A stretch of 64,000 nt of DNA from Sclerotinia nivalis (lineage: Eukaryota; Ascomycota; Leotiomycetes; Helotiales; Sclerotiniaceae), in contig JAPEIS010000005.1 in the NCBI GenBank assembly GCA_029531795.1, positions 618,001 through 682,000 on the forward strand. The letters are read 5' to 3'. Below the pieces are notes generated by a model. It saw only the letters and a list, made by a program, of their open reading frames with translations. It did not search any database and was not told the DNA's origin. A program made the position numbers and the translations under genes. Shown here one piece after another: positions 23,810 through 34,598 of the stretch (position 1 is its first letter; each line of letters opens with the position of its first letter).

Positions 23810-26471
23810 ATTGTGTTTAATTGTTCTAGGCTTCTCGTACTTCACTTGTAGCAGCTGAATTGTAGAGATAGCTCTATAAAATTTCCACTGACGATGGTAC
23901 CGTCGAAAGAAGGCAAGGAAATGGATGTAACGTGAAATTTAAAAGATTTGCGTGACCAGCACAATCAATTCTCTTGTGAAGCTATATATGCATGTCTACT
24001 CAGACTCCAAAAACGATATAGGAAACTTATACCACGATCACATAAACGCATGTTCACATAGACGCCGACCCGCGAAAACACAAGGGGTCGTGTTTGAGTT
24101 TGGAGCGTGTATAGCCAATACATTATGACGATTTTTTGTCCCTTTGCAGCGTTCATCGATCGCTAGGGGCGGTAAGACCCCTCAGTCCAGTCATGTCTAT
24201 AATTATTCTCGGCTAAAGTTAGCATTTTTAAAACACACTGCTAGCCAAAGAAATTATTCAAGATGATGGGGATAAAATCCGACAGTCTGGTTCTGAATTA
24301 TTCAATCACAAAATAATGAGTTCATTGGTCGGTTTTAAGCGCTTGCTACCTACGTTGACGTACTGCCACGAATTGGTGATAGTGCTGATATTCTTGCATT
24401 GGAACTGCGAGTAGTTGTAACTTGTAAGGTGGATTCTGAGAAAAGCTGACGTATCTGGCAGTTATAGATAAGATTCCCAAGAAGTAGAAAGTCGGTATGG
24501 CTGAAGAGAGCGATGTTATTATTGTTCTGCACACGTTTACTAGCAGAATGGTTGACAGTGGAATAGCTGAGCAAGATAAATCCCACCTTTGTCAAATTGC
24601 CATACGTCTAATGATATAATCATATATATTCGTCAACCCAATATGGATATGCAATAATGGTCAGCTCAAATGTCACCAAAATGAACATTTTCATCACCTA
24701 TCCATCCACCCATACTTGATACAATATTTTATCACGCTCGAAAAGTTTAATGAAATCGTACCCCGAATTAGATAATTCCGCCAACCCTATATGCATCGGG
24801 TATCCCACGCTTGCCAAATTGCCAAGGCATTGGGGGGGGTATCCAGCATTTTGACTTCCCTCTTGCATCTCTTTAATTATCCCTCTTAACCGTTGAGCCA
24901 TTATGCGTACTTGGTTTTTTGTATTTGATAAAGCAAAGTACAAGATGTTAACAATATTGATGAATATACCTAGTTATGGTGATAGGTCCAACATATCATA
25001 CATATATATCTACCATATCCAACCTTTCATACTACAAAAACACTTAATGTATGTTGCAGTGAAGACCGCATGAACCACTTTTCTTGAAAATATTACATGT
25101 AACCTTTCAAAATTCTTTCAATTCAATACAAATCATAAACTGTCGGTGGGCACGTGTATGGCGACGTGAAGCTTCAATACTTATATCGTATTACTCGTAT
25201 TGATTTGCCTAAAGAACTAGAACTATGAAAATACCGAACTATATAATGGTCCGGTTCCTCTCTGCCGAGGCACTAGCGCCAATACTAGTGGCTCACGTGA
25301 TGAATATACCGACATAAACTAATTGAATAAATTGAAAAATAATAATTTCAAAATAATTATAAGACTTAGAATTTTCAAATGATATAATTTTTGGTCCTTC
25401 GAAGGACGAATTGCAAAATATGTCTTAAAAATAAGAGGAGTGGCAGCTCCTCTTATTATTATCGGCACTGAGGGGCCGGACTCAAAACTCGTGCCATATG
25501 CAACATAACACATAGCACATAACACAAACAGATTCGATTCGTTTGACCATTTTCCATATTCGTCCAACTGAGCAAAACAAGCCACGACACCCTACAGCCT
25601 CAGAGGTCAATCCTAACAGTTGAGAAGAACTAATTGGGAGCAAAAAAGAAAGTTGAAAAGATTAATATGCTCAACAAGAAGATAAGGTCAAATTGTAGAA
25701 ATAATAAGTCGTGATTTATGGGCGTTGGCCAGGTGAGACATGGAGCTTGGTAATCAAAGTAATTGTTGGTGGGGAAATTTCTACGGAGTTAAACTTTAAG
25801 ACTTAACATCTCGTTGCTAAGCTTTCTTACAGTTTACTTACCTAAGTCATAGTGAGATGATTATGTGAGCGCGGCACCCGAGACAACGCGAAAGTGCGCA
25901 ACGGCCGAAATACTTCAAATCGAAAGGGATTGATTAGTAAAGCATACTACTATGTACTACCAAGTACCCATTGTACGACTCGTGCGGGGAAACACTACTG
26001 AGAACCATAATGCAATGGACGTACGACTCGTGGACCATGGAACATATTAACGATAGAAAATAATTCTACTGGCTAAACCATCTGCCTTTTGAGGTTTAGC
26101 CCCTCGATTCTAAACTAGAATAGGAAGGAATGTGTGTTATACTTTTCGGCCGTACGAAGTAGCTATAGCTAAGAGCTTCAATTGTTTGTTGGCAAGCACA
26201 CCTGCCAGCCATAGGTGAATTTCGTGGCGGCGGCATTGCCCTTCAATGGAATTTAGAGAGCCGAAGCGCGAGCTAGAGTAGTAGCAGTGCGTCTTTGAAG
26301 TAGGGACGAATTTCTTATAAGTACCTCCAGGAAGGTACGAACAGAAGATCTCACTCCATCTCCAGTTTCAATCATCTTCCACTCAACAGCTTTCGAATCT
26401 TATTCAAATCAACAACATCATCAAAACTAACAATCGATTTCCTCAATCAACAATCAAAATCAACAATCAAC
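23810..26471. other. 2.7-kb intergenic region, no gene seen
   Basis: Open frames are short and random-looking. Two compact inverted structures lie at 25394-25407 and 25430-25457 within an AT-rich pocket. The last 150 bases are rich in CAATCAA repeats and probably form the leader of the NmrA-like gene. Confidence 0.45.
25430..25457. repeat. Perfect 11-bp hairpin with 6-base loop
   Basis: AATAAGAGGAG and CTCCTCTTATT are perfect reverse complements around the loop TGGCAG. A separate 14-bp perfect palindrome (GTCCTTCGAAGGAC) lies 22 bases to the left. Confidence 0.7.
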
Positions 26472-27759
26472 ATGTCTGACAAGAAATTGATCGTCGTCTT
26501 CGGTGCTACAGGAGCACAAGGTGGCTCAGTTGTTCAGAGCATTCTCTCTGACCCAAAATTGAAGCAGAGCTGGGCAGTTCGAGGCGTCACTAGAGACGTC
26601 ACTAAGCCTTCCGCAAAGGCCCTCGAGGCTCTCGGTGCTGAGACTGTTGCTGTAAGTTTCATAGTAATCTTTTATATTGTATGATTCGAAATTAATAAAT
26701 ATCTATAGGCAGACTTGAATGATGCCAGCTCTCTCAAAGCTGCATTGAAGGGTGCATATGCTGTTTTTGCCGTTACAAACTTTTGGGAAAGTATGAGTCC
26801 TGAGGTAGAGAAGAAACAAGGATTTGCAATTGCAGATGCCGCAAAGGTATGAGATCGAATGTACGCATTGAATTGAGGGGACCGGAGTCTAATTTGATCG
26901 ACTTATAGGATGCTGGTGTTCAGCATTTAATCTGGAGTTCATTGTTGAACGTTAAAGAGCGTAAGTCCTTCTATCCATTCTTAATACCTGCCTTCAATAA
27001 TCCCATGCGGCTTTGCAGTATTCAAACCTTTTGCGAGGTCTTCAATCTCATTAATTCTTCACAGTTTCCAAGGGAGTCCTCTCCAAGGTCGCACATTTTG
27101 ACGCCAAGGCCGAAATCGAGGATTACATTGGAAAAATCGGAGTCCCTGCGACTTTCTTTTTGCCTGGATTTTATATGTCCAATCTTCCTGGTCAATCGTT
27201 ACTACAAATGCCAGGTGACACCAAGTGGAAGCTTGCTATGCCAATTCCAGCTTCATCTCCTGTTCCACTTATTGCTACTGGTGAGTAACTTTGCACTACA
27301 ATTTTGTGAGAATCCTTCACTCATACATCACAGTTGAGGACACTGGCAAATTTGTCAAAGGCATCCTTCTCAACAGAGAGAAGGTTCTTGGAAAGCGTAT
27401 CTATGGTGCCACTAACTATTACACCTTGGCCGAGATTTTGAACGAATTCAAGGAACAGTACCCTATCGCTGCTGAAGGCGCCGAGAATGTTGAACTTCCT
27501 CATGAAGTCTACAAGGGTATCCTCGGCAGCATGGGTATGAATGCGGACATTCAAGAGGAGTTGCTTCAGAACATGAGATTGTTGAATGAATTCGGCTATT
27601 ACGGAGGTGCTTCTTTGGATGAAAGTCATTCAGTAAGTTCTTCTGATGGGATTTATCTGGATTTTCATACTGATACATTTCATTTAGATTTTGGTTGACA
27701 AATTGACTACATGGAAGGAGTTCATGGCCAAGAGCCCAGTTTTTGCCGAGTTGAAGTAA
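26472..27759 (+). CDS. NmrA-like family NAD(P)-binding protein
   Basis: Six exons (26472-26651, 26709-26846, 26909-26960, 27065-27280, 27334-27632, 27688-27759) join in phase to about 318 residues. The N-terminus carries the dinucleotide-binding Rossmann motif LIVVFGATGAQGGSVV (GxxGxxG). Family landmarks follow: FAVTNFWESM, AGVQHLIWSSL, and GVPATFFLPGFYMSNLPG. The active-site YxxxK of true short-chain dehydrogenases is absent, as expected for NmrA-like regulators such as NMRAL1/HSCARG, which sense NADP(H) rather than catalyse. The protein is probably cytosolic or nuclear, with a redox-sensing or nitrogen-metabolism role by family analogy. A substantial leader rich in CAATCAA lies just upstream of the start codon. 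Confidence 0.88.
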
Positions 27760-28717
27760 GGTTTAAGGGTCTTGCTTAGTCAGGGGGGTGAAAGGGGGAT
27801 GTCTAGTGGGGATTTCTAAATATGGATACAATCGATTATGTTCTTAAATTTTGACCACTTTAGCAATTCCAACTATGTTTCTTGGAACTTATAATTCGTG
27901 CTTTGAAATAACTATTTAAGTAGCTGCTAGGTATTTAGTATTTATCAATAGCAATTAGATAATGTGATAATGTGATAATGATAGAGGGAACCTACGTACC
28001 TACATAGTAACTGGCATTTATCAATAAGATTTTGATAATGTGATAATTAATGATAGAAAGGAATCAATACCTACATACCTATATAATACCTACATACCTA
28101 CATACATACCTACATACATACCTACATAAGTAACTAGTTGGCTAACACAAGCTTAATTTGACCGCCCGGTGGCAAAATAAATGCCGAGGTTGTCCAATCC
28201 AGTTCAGAAGCGAATTTCGGGCATGAGCGTCGGGCGTCTTTGATCTTTGATGCATTTCATCCATTTCATTCCCAACCTCCACATGAAATTTGAACAATCA
28301 GTCAATCAATCAATCAATCAATAACTTCAAAATCCTACCTCTTTACTTCTTTATCCCTTTACCAGCGATCTGTATAATAATTTTGTAAATCGCTTTTGAT
28401 TCTTGAAATATCCCAAATATCCCATTTCTTCATTCCAGTTCCGCTTTCAACCTACGGAATTGTTCTAGCCAATCCAAATAACCCCCCGCAAAATTACACT
28501 GTCACAGGCTTATTAGCCTTGTTTTGTTCATCGGCCATCAATCACCGTCGGCCATCACGAGCTTGGATCTCATTAGGAATCATTTTATCTCACCATCAAA
28601 ATCGACATCTTTGCGACCCAAAATTTATCCTTCATACAGCCAGAAGACCTTCAAGGTCTCTCTCTGTAGGCACATCAGCTCCGTCTACAGGATTGTGTTT
28701 AATCGAATAAATTTGTC
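27760..28717. other. Intergenic region with ACCTACAT repeats
   Basis: Direct repeats of 'acctacatac' type occur at about 28060-28130 and AATC repeats at about 28300-28322. Two related blocks containing 'tttatcaataag' and 'gataatgtgataatg' words (27935-28060) look like an old duplication. The right part is probably PEX13 promoter and leader; upstream open frames there are not supported as genes. Confidence 0.45.
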
Positions 28718-30208
28718 ATGGCTTCACCGCCAAAACCGTGGGAAAGAGGAGGCGCTGCAGTTAGTACCGCTCTTCCAAGTCCTGGTTAGTATGCCCGTCA
28801 TATTGTCCATTTATTTATATTATCTGACTTGCTAACATTTGATTGTCTTCGCAGCCATGACTTCAACCACTGCTGCTACATCGGGTTCTGCTGGACCATC
28901 GGTCTTATCATCTACAGCCAGTACTTCCTCGGGCGCACCAGTCATTCCTGAACGTCCATCCTCTCTCACAAATACCGTCAACCAAAACGCGTCCGCATAC
29001 TCGCCATACGGCGCAAATAGACTAGGAGCCGTAGGGGCTTCGCCATATGGTATGGGAGCTATGGGATCCTATTCATCACCGTACTCAAGAATGGGAGGAA
29101 TGGGAGGCATGGGAGGCATGGGAGGCATGGGAGGCATGGGAGGATATGGTTATGGTGGCATGGGAGGGTATGGATCTATGTATGGTGGAGGCATGGGCGG
29201 GATGTATGGAAATATGGGAGGAATGGGTCCAAATGATCCCATGAGCTTGACGCAGGGCTTTACTCAGAGCACACAAGCTACCTTCCAGATAATCGAAAGT
29301 ATAGTTGGTGCATTTGGAGGATTTGCTCAAATGCTTGAAAGCACATATATGGCTACACACTCTAGTTTTTTCGGTAAGCCCATTTCCTGTGGACGCATTC
29401 TTCCGAAGTTTCTCTACTAACAATTACAGCGATGGTATCCGTGGCTGAGCAACTCGGAAACTTACGCAATACTCTTGGATCCATCCTAGGAATATTTACC
29501 ATGATGCGCTGGTTGCGCACTCTTTTTGCAAAGATCACAGGCCGACCCATGCCCGCAGATGCTACTTCTTTAACACCTTCCGCATTTGCCTCTTTCGAAG
29601 GCCGCAAAGTACTTCCAGATGGTAGCTCGGCACCCCGTCCATCCAAAAAGCCTTTCTTGTTCTTCATAGCAGCAGCCTTCGGTCTCCCATACCTCATGGG
29701 TAAGCTGATTAAAGCCCTTGCTACCTCTCAAGAAGAAGAACAAAAACGACTACTTGCATCAGGCCAACTAATGGGTCCTGACGGCCAAGCCGTGCCCGCA
29801 CAGCTCGACCCTTCGAAACTGGATTTCTGTCGCGTCTTATACGACTTTACCCCTGAATCCGGCGCCGCAGTTCAAGGCGTGGATCTCGAAGTCAAGAAAG
29901 GAGATCTGGTAGCAGTAATTAGTAAAAGCGATCCGATGGGCAATCCATCAGAATGGTGGCGCTGTCGTGCTCGCGACGGTCGGATGGGATACCTCCCTGC
30001 TGTATATCTGGAAGTAGCAAGGCGACCTGGTCAACCTATAGCAGAAATCAAGAGTGCAAGTCAAAGTGGAAGTCGAACTAGTACCTTGACTAGTTCAAGT
30101 ATTAGCAATGCCAACCAAGCAAAATCACTGGCGGCCCCTCCTGCCGTGGCTGGAAAGGCAGGTGATATTGGAGTGGATAGTTTCCAAAAAAGCCAATTTT
30201 ATTCGTAG
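28718..30208 (+). CDS. PEX13: PEX13, peroxisomal import docking protein
   Basis: Three exons (28718-28784, 28855-29373, 29430-30208) join in phase to about 454 residues. The protein starts MASPPKPWERGG, the typical Pex13 N-terminus. It then has a low-complexity region with tandem MGG repeats (about residues 100-140) rich in Tyr/Gly, of the kind proposed to line the import conduit. A predicted membrane-associated helix region (FQIIESIVGAFGGFAQMLES and PFLFFIAAAFGLPYLMG) comes next. A C-terminal SH3 domain at about residues 327-391 contains RVLYDFTPE, EWWRCRARDG and GYLPAVYLEV, with the Trp pair and the ALYDF-type motif intact. Pex13 sits in the peroxisomal membrane and docks the receptor Pex5 together with Pex14. 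The MGG coding repeat is an in-frame 9-base array that may vary between strains. Confidence 0.95.
29095..29143 (+). repeat. In-frame 9-base MGG coding repeat in PEX13
   Basis: Five to six near-identical units coding Met-Gly-Gly (ATGGGAGGC) run in tandem inside exon 2, producing a Met/Gly array. Confidence 0.85.
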
Positions 30209-31047
30209 AATGAGAGGTTATTTAATGAGTAGTAATAGTAGTGTTCCACCTACTATTCTATCTAGGGTTGAATGGCGTTCACTGGGCATTTGTTTCTGTT
30301 CCGCACGTCGTTCAAAATACGATATCTTTGGGCTACAATAGGGTTCAAGACGGACTTAATGACTTGTTACTAGTAACCCATGGGCTAAAAAAGGTCTGCT
30401 TGGGTATGGTTGACGATATGATACAATACAATGTTTCTCACGGCCCGTGTAGATAATCTTTAATTAGCATCGGGAGGCGTTTTTTGAAATTCTTTCTTTT
30501 CTGACTTTTCGGGTTTGGAGATGGAGAATGTATTTATTTACCACCTAGATCTATTGTATTTACAAATATATATATTAGTCCAATTGATTGATATATTAGT
30601 CACTTGTAATAAATCCGTGTTGTGTTGTGTTATGTTGAGGGTTTGGTTCTTGGATATCAGGTAGGTAGGTAGGTAGGTAGGTAGGTAGGTAGAGAGGTAG
30701 GTGATGTTGAATGGATGTGAAGTGCAAGTATAAGTGCAAGTACAAGTACGAATGTATTATCTACACTTAGCTTATTGGGTTGGATATTGGAAATCCAGTC
30801 GAATAATCTGACGAGGATGCAGACGCAATATAATCATGGTATATTTTTACACTGTCGAAACAAAACATTTATTGTGTCACAGTTTTAGTTTCCATAGAAG
30901 TATATCCCGCGCACGCCTACCTCATCCTAGATGCAACAGCAATATCATGAGCGATAATTCTCCAGTGATGCATCTTAGAAAAGTTCCGATATATGAGATG
31001 GTTATTGCAACAATAAGAAATGCCAACACCCCAACTCGCCGCATCAA
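30209..31047. other. Intergenic region with GTAG microsatellite
   Basis: A run of about eight GTAG units (about 30660-30693) is followed by CAAGTA repeats. This is the 3' flank of PEX13 and of the convergent unknown gene; no gene is seen. Confidence 0.5.
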
Positions 31048-32661
31048 TCACCAAGCAAACTCATCAATCACTACTATCCCTCCCGCAAAATCAAGAACTT
31101 CCTCTTTTTGAATACGAATATCGAAACCAGGACAATCAACAATGCCATACCACCCTATTTCAGCCCATTCCGTATCTTCTTTTGCCAATTCAGTATCATC
31201 GAAACAAAACTTGGGATACTCAATCCCATCATAGTAGCTAGTCTGCTCGCTCTGAATACGTTTCCAGGATTCCTCTACATCTGCCCAGATGCATGCTTCC
31301 GAATGGCATGTATCTTCTGTTGTAACCAGAGATTTGGGTTTTCTCTTCTTGGTGTATGACTTACGCGCCGCAGATCTAACATTAAAGAACGCTTCAGGAT
31401 ATTTTCCTTCTGTGCGGTAGAGCTCTTTTTCGGTTTGGATATTGTTCAGGTCTGTAAATGGTATCCTTTCAGACCATTGAGAGTGCCACTCTTTACGGAT
31501 CGAGCTAGCATTGGTGTTCGTGGTGTTATGTAAGATATCCTTGAGTCCTTCCTTTGACTTGTCTCGATGATATTTATCATCGGAAATGATAGGTAACTTG
31601 GCATTTTCATATAGGGCTGTCTTCAAACGCTGGTTAATGCGTTCAAGGGCAGTTACCACATGCTCTATACCAGATCCAATGGCTTCACCTAGATCTTTTC
31701 GACATACCGGCGTTTCAGTGAGGGATAAGTTTGGTGTATACTTTTGACACCATAGTAAGAGTTCTGCTGCTTGTTGCCATGTAAGATCTTTGGCCTCCCT
31801 GGGTCTGGGGTAGTACCAAGACGGAAGAGTAGAAAGTGGTATTCTGCCCTGTTTAATGAACATGGAAAAGCGATGGAAAATAGGTATGGAATCTTCCATT
31901 TCGAGTTCCGGCTTAGCTTTTGCTCCCAAGAGTGACTGTTTTATTCATCAATGGCACGTCTGCGATAAAAGGTGACAAACTTACTTTTGCTTTGTGAATC
32001 TGAAAAATTAGAAGCCGCAAGGGTGGTTCATTTTCCGGTTCGCACTGAGGACAGTACTTCCAAAACCATCCAAGGAGTCGTTGTTTGTCTCTTTCTGACG
32101 CAATACTGGCATTGTACCAAAACTGCTGATTTCAAATCAGACCGAGTTCATCAGTTTTACCAACGCGGAAGACTCGGACATACATCAATGGTGTTAGGTA
32201 TGGGGATGTTCCCGCTTTGTAATTGAAGGAAAAATGTATCTAAATGTGTAGGGTTGTGCTTGAGAGCAGGTACTTTAGAAGTCTCCTTTGCATAGTTAGT
32301 ATCTTCCATCACGTCAACACCTGCTTTTTCTTACTGTATCTATCTGTAACCACACTTTTTGAGGAGTAATATGAGAATCAAACACTTCATCCTTGACCGC
32401 TGGTCTCAACTTTCTAATCTCATCGACTATGGAGTACAATTCCCAATAAGACGGTATCTCATTAATAGGGCACTGCGGACAGTAATACAAAAACCATCTT
32501 CGTATTTCTTCATGTGCAGCGTTTGCCTTTTGGGGGTTGTAGTCGTTCTTAGAGGCATGTTGGATAAGTTTTAAATATGCAATCGTCTGCCTTTTTGGAA
32601 ATAGTATCTGGTTGTTTGCGAGTCTCATTTTGAATTCCCGGAGAATACCATTGCACGCCAT
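31048..32661 (-). CDS. Uncharacterised protein with three diverged internal repeats
   Basis: Four minus-strand exons (32661-32335, 32285-32184, 32125-31985, 31935-31048) join in phase 0 at every border and give about 485 residues. The first intron has a TACTAAC branch site; donors are GTAAGA, GTATGT and GTAAGT. Inside the product I see three related modules. The first (about residues 10-80) has LANNQILFP and WFLYYCPQC. The second (about 125-186) has LQSGNIPIPNT and WFWKYCPQC. The third (about 212-275) has IKQGRIPLST and LLLWCQKYTP. The shared pattern is a small-residue/Ile-Pro turn, an aromatic pair, a spacer of 15-25 residues, then W-x3-Y-x-P. The remaining 200 residues are charged with no motif I know. 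Two CPQC pairs could bind metal or form disulfides. No function is assigned. The first and second introns could be read differently, which would split the gene in two. Confidence 0.62.
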
Positions 32662-33212
32662 GATGAATAGATGTTAACGATCAGTCCACTAGAATAAAAC
32701 CTATCCAATTTGTGCGGAATCGAGTATGTATGAAGGTAATCCGATTTAATGTTATATGTTGTAGCTTGATAGAAGAGGAGGGATCGCAGACTGATAATTT
32801 ACCAGTATGGAAGGCACTACTAGCCTCTCTCATCACAACTATAGAAGCAGGAAAGAGCAACCCATAAGCAAACGTGCTGTTACCGATGGTATCTAATAGC
32901 CCGAAGCTACAGTTCAACAGTGGAAAGATTTCCGTTTTTGAATTGGTGTGAAAGATTGAATAATCAACCATTCTTAGATTTCTAGCTTCTCGACCATTGA
33001 AAGCTATGATCTGGAATAGTCGCCCAGATTCTTGGATACACTGCTGGTGTATTGATATAGATCACAAATAAGAAATAAATACTATGTTCTCATTGTAAAA
33101 AGAGTTTATTGCATCATCTCGTTGGCTGGTTTCATGAATATGCCGAGCCCTTCACAACCACCTGCTTGACTTCCGGTAACCACTTAAGAGAACTTACTCA
33201 AGCACAATTTAC
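32662..33212. other. Intergenic region with a weak 96-codon open frame
   Basis: A minus-strand open frame at 32681-32971 starts with ATG and has a hydrophobic middle (LLFPASIVVM), but no family or splice partner was found. I do not call it a gene. Confidence 0.35.
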
Positions 33213-34382
33213 TCAACCCATCATACCCGCCGAAAACCATTGATACCTCCCGCAAGAACATGGAACAACATTCAACAAAACAAATCCCACCACCGCCATA
33301 AATACAACACCCCAAAGAAAATCCGCGAGTCTTGTCCCAAAGGCCTCCCACTTCTTATCCCTCTCCATATTCATAGCCTTCTCAATATCCCTCACAATTG
33401 GTTTTGCATAACCACCCAGCATCCATCCCCTCAAATCATTCTCCAGACTACGAGGCCAAGAATTATGCAAGTCCTCTCCACTCCAGGAAATGCAGTCGAT
33501 GTATTGTTGAATACCGATATCCACGCCTTCCCACGGGACGTCAAATGAGATATCACGACCAGAAAACCAACTTGCGATCCAGACGCGGACTTGCATGACC
33601 GAAGCATCCTTTGGTGGGAGATTATGGAAGAAGATTTCGTGCTTAGGGATTGTAGGTTTAGACGTGAATATCATAGACGGAGGTGGGGTTTGATGGGCTT
33701 GACTAGGAGGAGATAAAGCTTTCGATTGTGCGGGAGTGTTCTGTTTGGGGAATGAGGACTTTGGTGCTTGATGATTGCCCGTGTTAGATATGGAACAATA
33801 ATCGATGTGGCGCGGAGGACTGTCTTCATATAGATCAATGAGATCTCCTTCCATATCATCGGCCGATGAATCAGCCGGGGTGATTTGCAGAGTCACTTCA
33901 TTGGATGTGCTCGAAGTTGCCGAAACTTCACAGCTCTCCGGATCAAACTTCACCTGACCACTCGCGCGATAGAAGTTTTCAATCTCTTGCTTAATCTCTC
34001 CCTCTCTATTCTCATAAGAAACCAGTATTCGACGACTATCTCCACCAGACTCTGACCGAAAATCCGTGCGACGTGAAGAACTACCACCAAACCCCTCCAC
34101 CACCTTCACCTCCCCCTTTTCATCCCCTCCTCGACCCCCAGAGAAAAAGTGACTCATCAACTTAGAAATCGTCGACATTCGACCATTATCCAGCTTAGCC
34201 TCTAGTCGGCTATCCGTACAACGCGTAGGACTAACACCATTTGAATCCACCTCTTCCTCATTCGCGGACGAGGGAGTGACTGAAGCGGCGTGTAGTGCAG
34301 CTTCCTCGGAACTCATGGTTGAATCAATGATGTGATCCGAGATATGTTGTGTTACAACCGCAATGTCGCGTTTCTTAGCCAT
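33213..34382 (-). CDS. Unknown protein with C-terminal membrane anchor
   Basis: A single open frame of 389 residues with an ATG start (MAKKRDIAVVTQHISDH). About 255 residues of Ser/Glu-rich, probably disordered sequence come first. A compact C-terminal segment has HEIFFHNLPPKDASVMQVRV, then WIASWFSGRDISFDVPWEG and WPRSLENDLRGWMLGGYAKP. One hydrophobic span near the end (GVVFMAVVGFVLLNVVP) is followed by a short cysteine-containing tail. The layout suggests a tail-anchored or single-pass membrane protein with a cytosolic disordered region. I do not recognise the family. It stands about 215 bp downstream-to-head from HIS4's 3' end and is transcribed in the same direction as HIS4. The lack of introns and the long open frame support it being real, but homologues were not checked. 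Confidence 0.72.
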   Translation of the reverse strand: MAKKRDIAVVTQHISDHIIDSTMSSEEAALHAASVTPSSANEEEVDSNGVSPTRCTDSRLEAKLDNGRMSTISKLMSHFFSGGRGGDEKGEVKVVEGFGGSSSRRTDFRSESGGDSRRILVSYENREGEIKQEIENFYRASGQVKFDPESCEVSATSSTSNEVTLQITPADSSADDMEGDLIDLYEDSPPRHIDYCSISNTGNHQAPKSSFPKQNTPAQSKALSPPSQAHQTPPPSMIFTSKPTIPKHEIFFHNLPPKDASVMQVRVWIASWFSGRDISFDVPWEGVDIGIQQYIDCISWSGEDLHNSWPRSLENDLRGWMLGGYAKPIVRDIEKAMNMERDKKWEAFGTRLADFLWGVVFMAVVGFVLLNVVPCSCGRYQWFSAGMMG

Positions 34383-34598
34383 TCTGATGTTGATGTTGAT
34401 GTTTTGTTCTGATATGGTTCAGGTATTTACCAGAATGAAGATGAATACTGATGAAACATGTGTTGTTGTTGTGGTCGGTGGAGGAATATTTAAGATAGTG
34501 GATTGTGGTTGCAAGTTATGTACGGCAGTGAACTGGCCAGCGAAGCGAGAATACAGGACGAAAACTTTTAGTTTCATTCACCTAATAAATACATAGCA

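Noticed and set aside
32681..32971. 96-codon minus-strand frame starting MVDYSIFHTN
   Set aside because: No family, no convincing splice to the gene at 32661, and average base composition; kept as unassigned.
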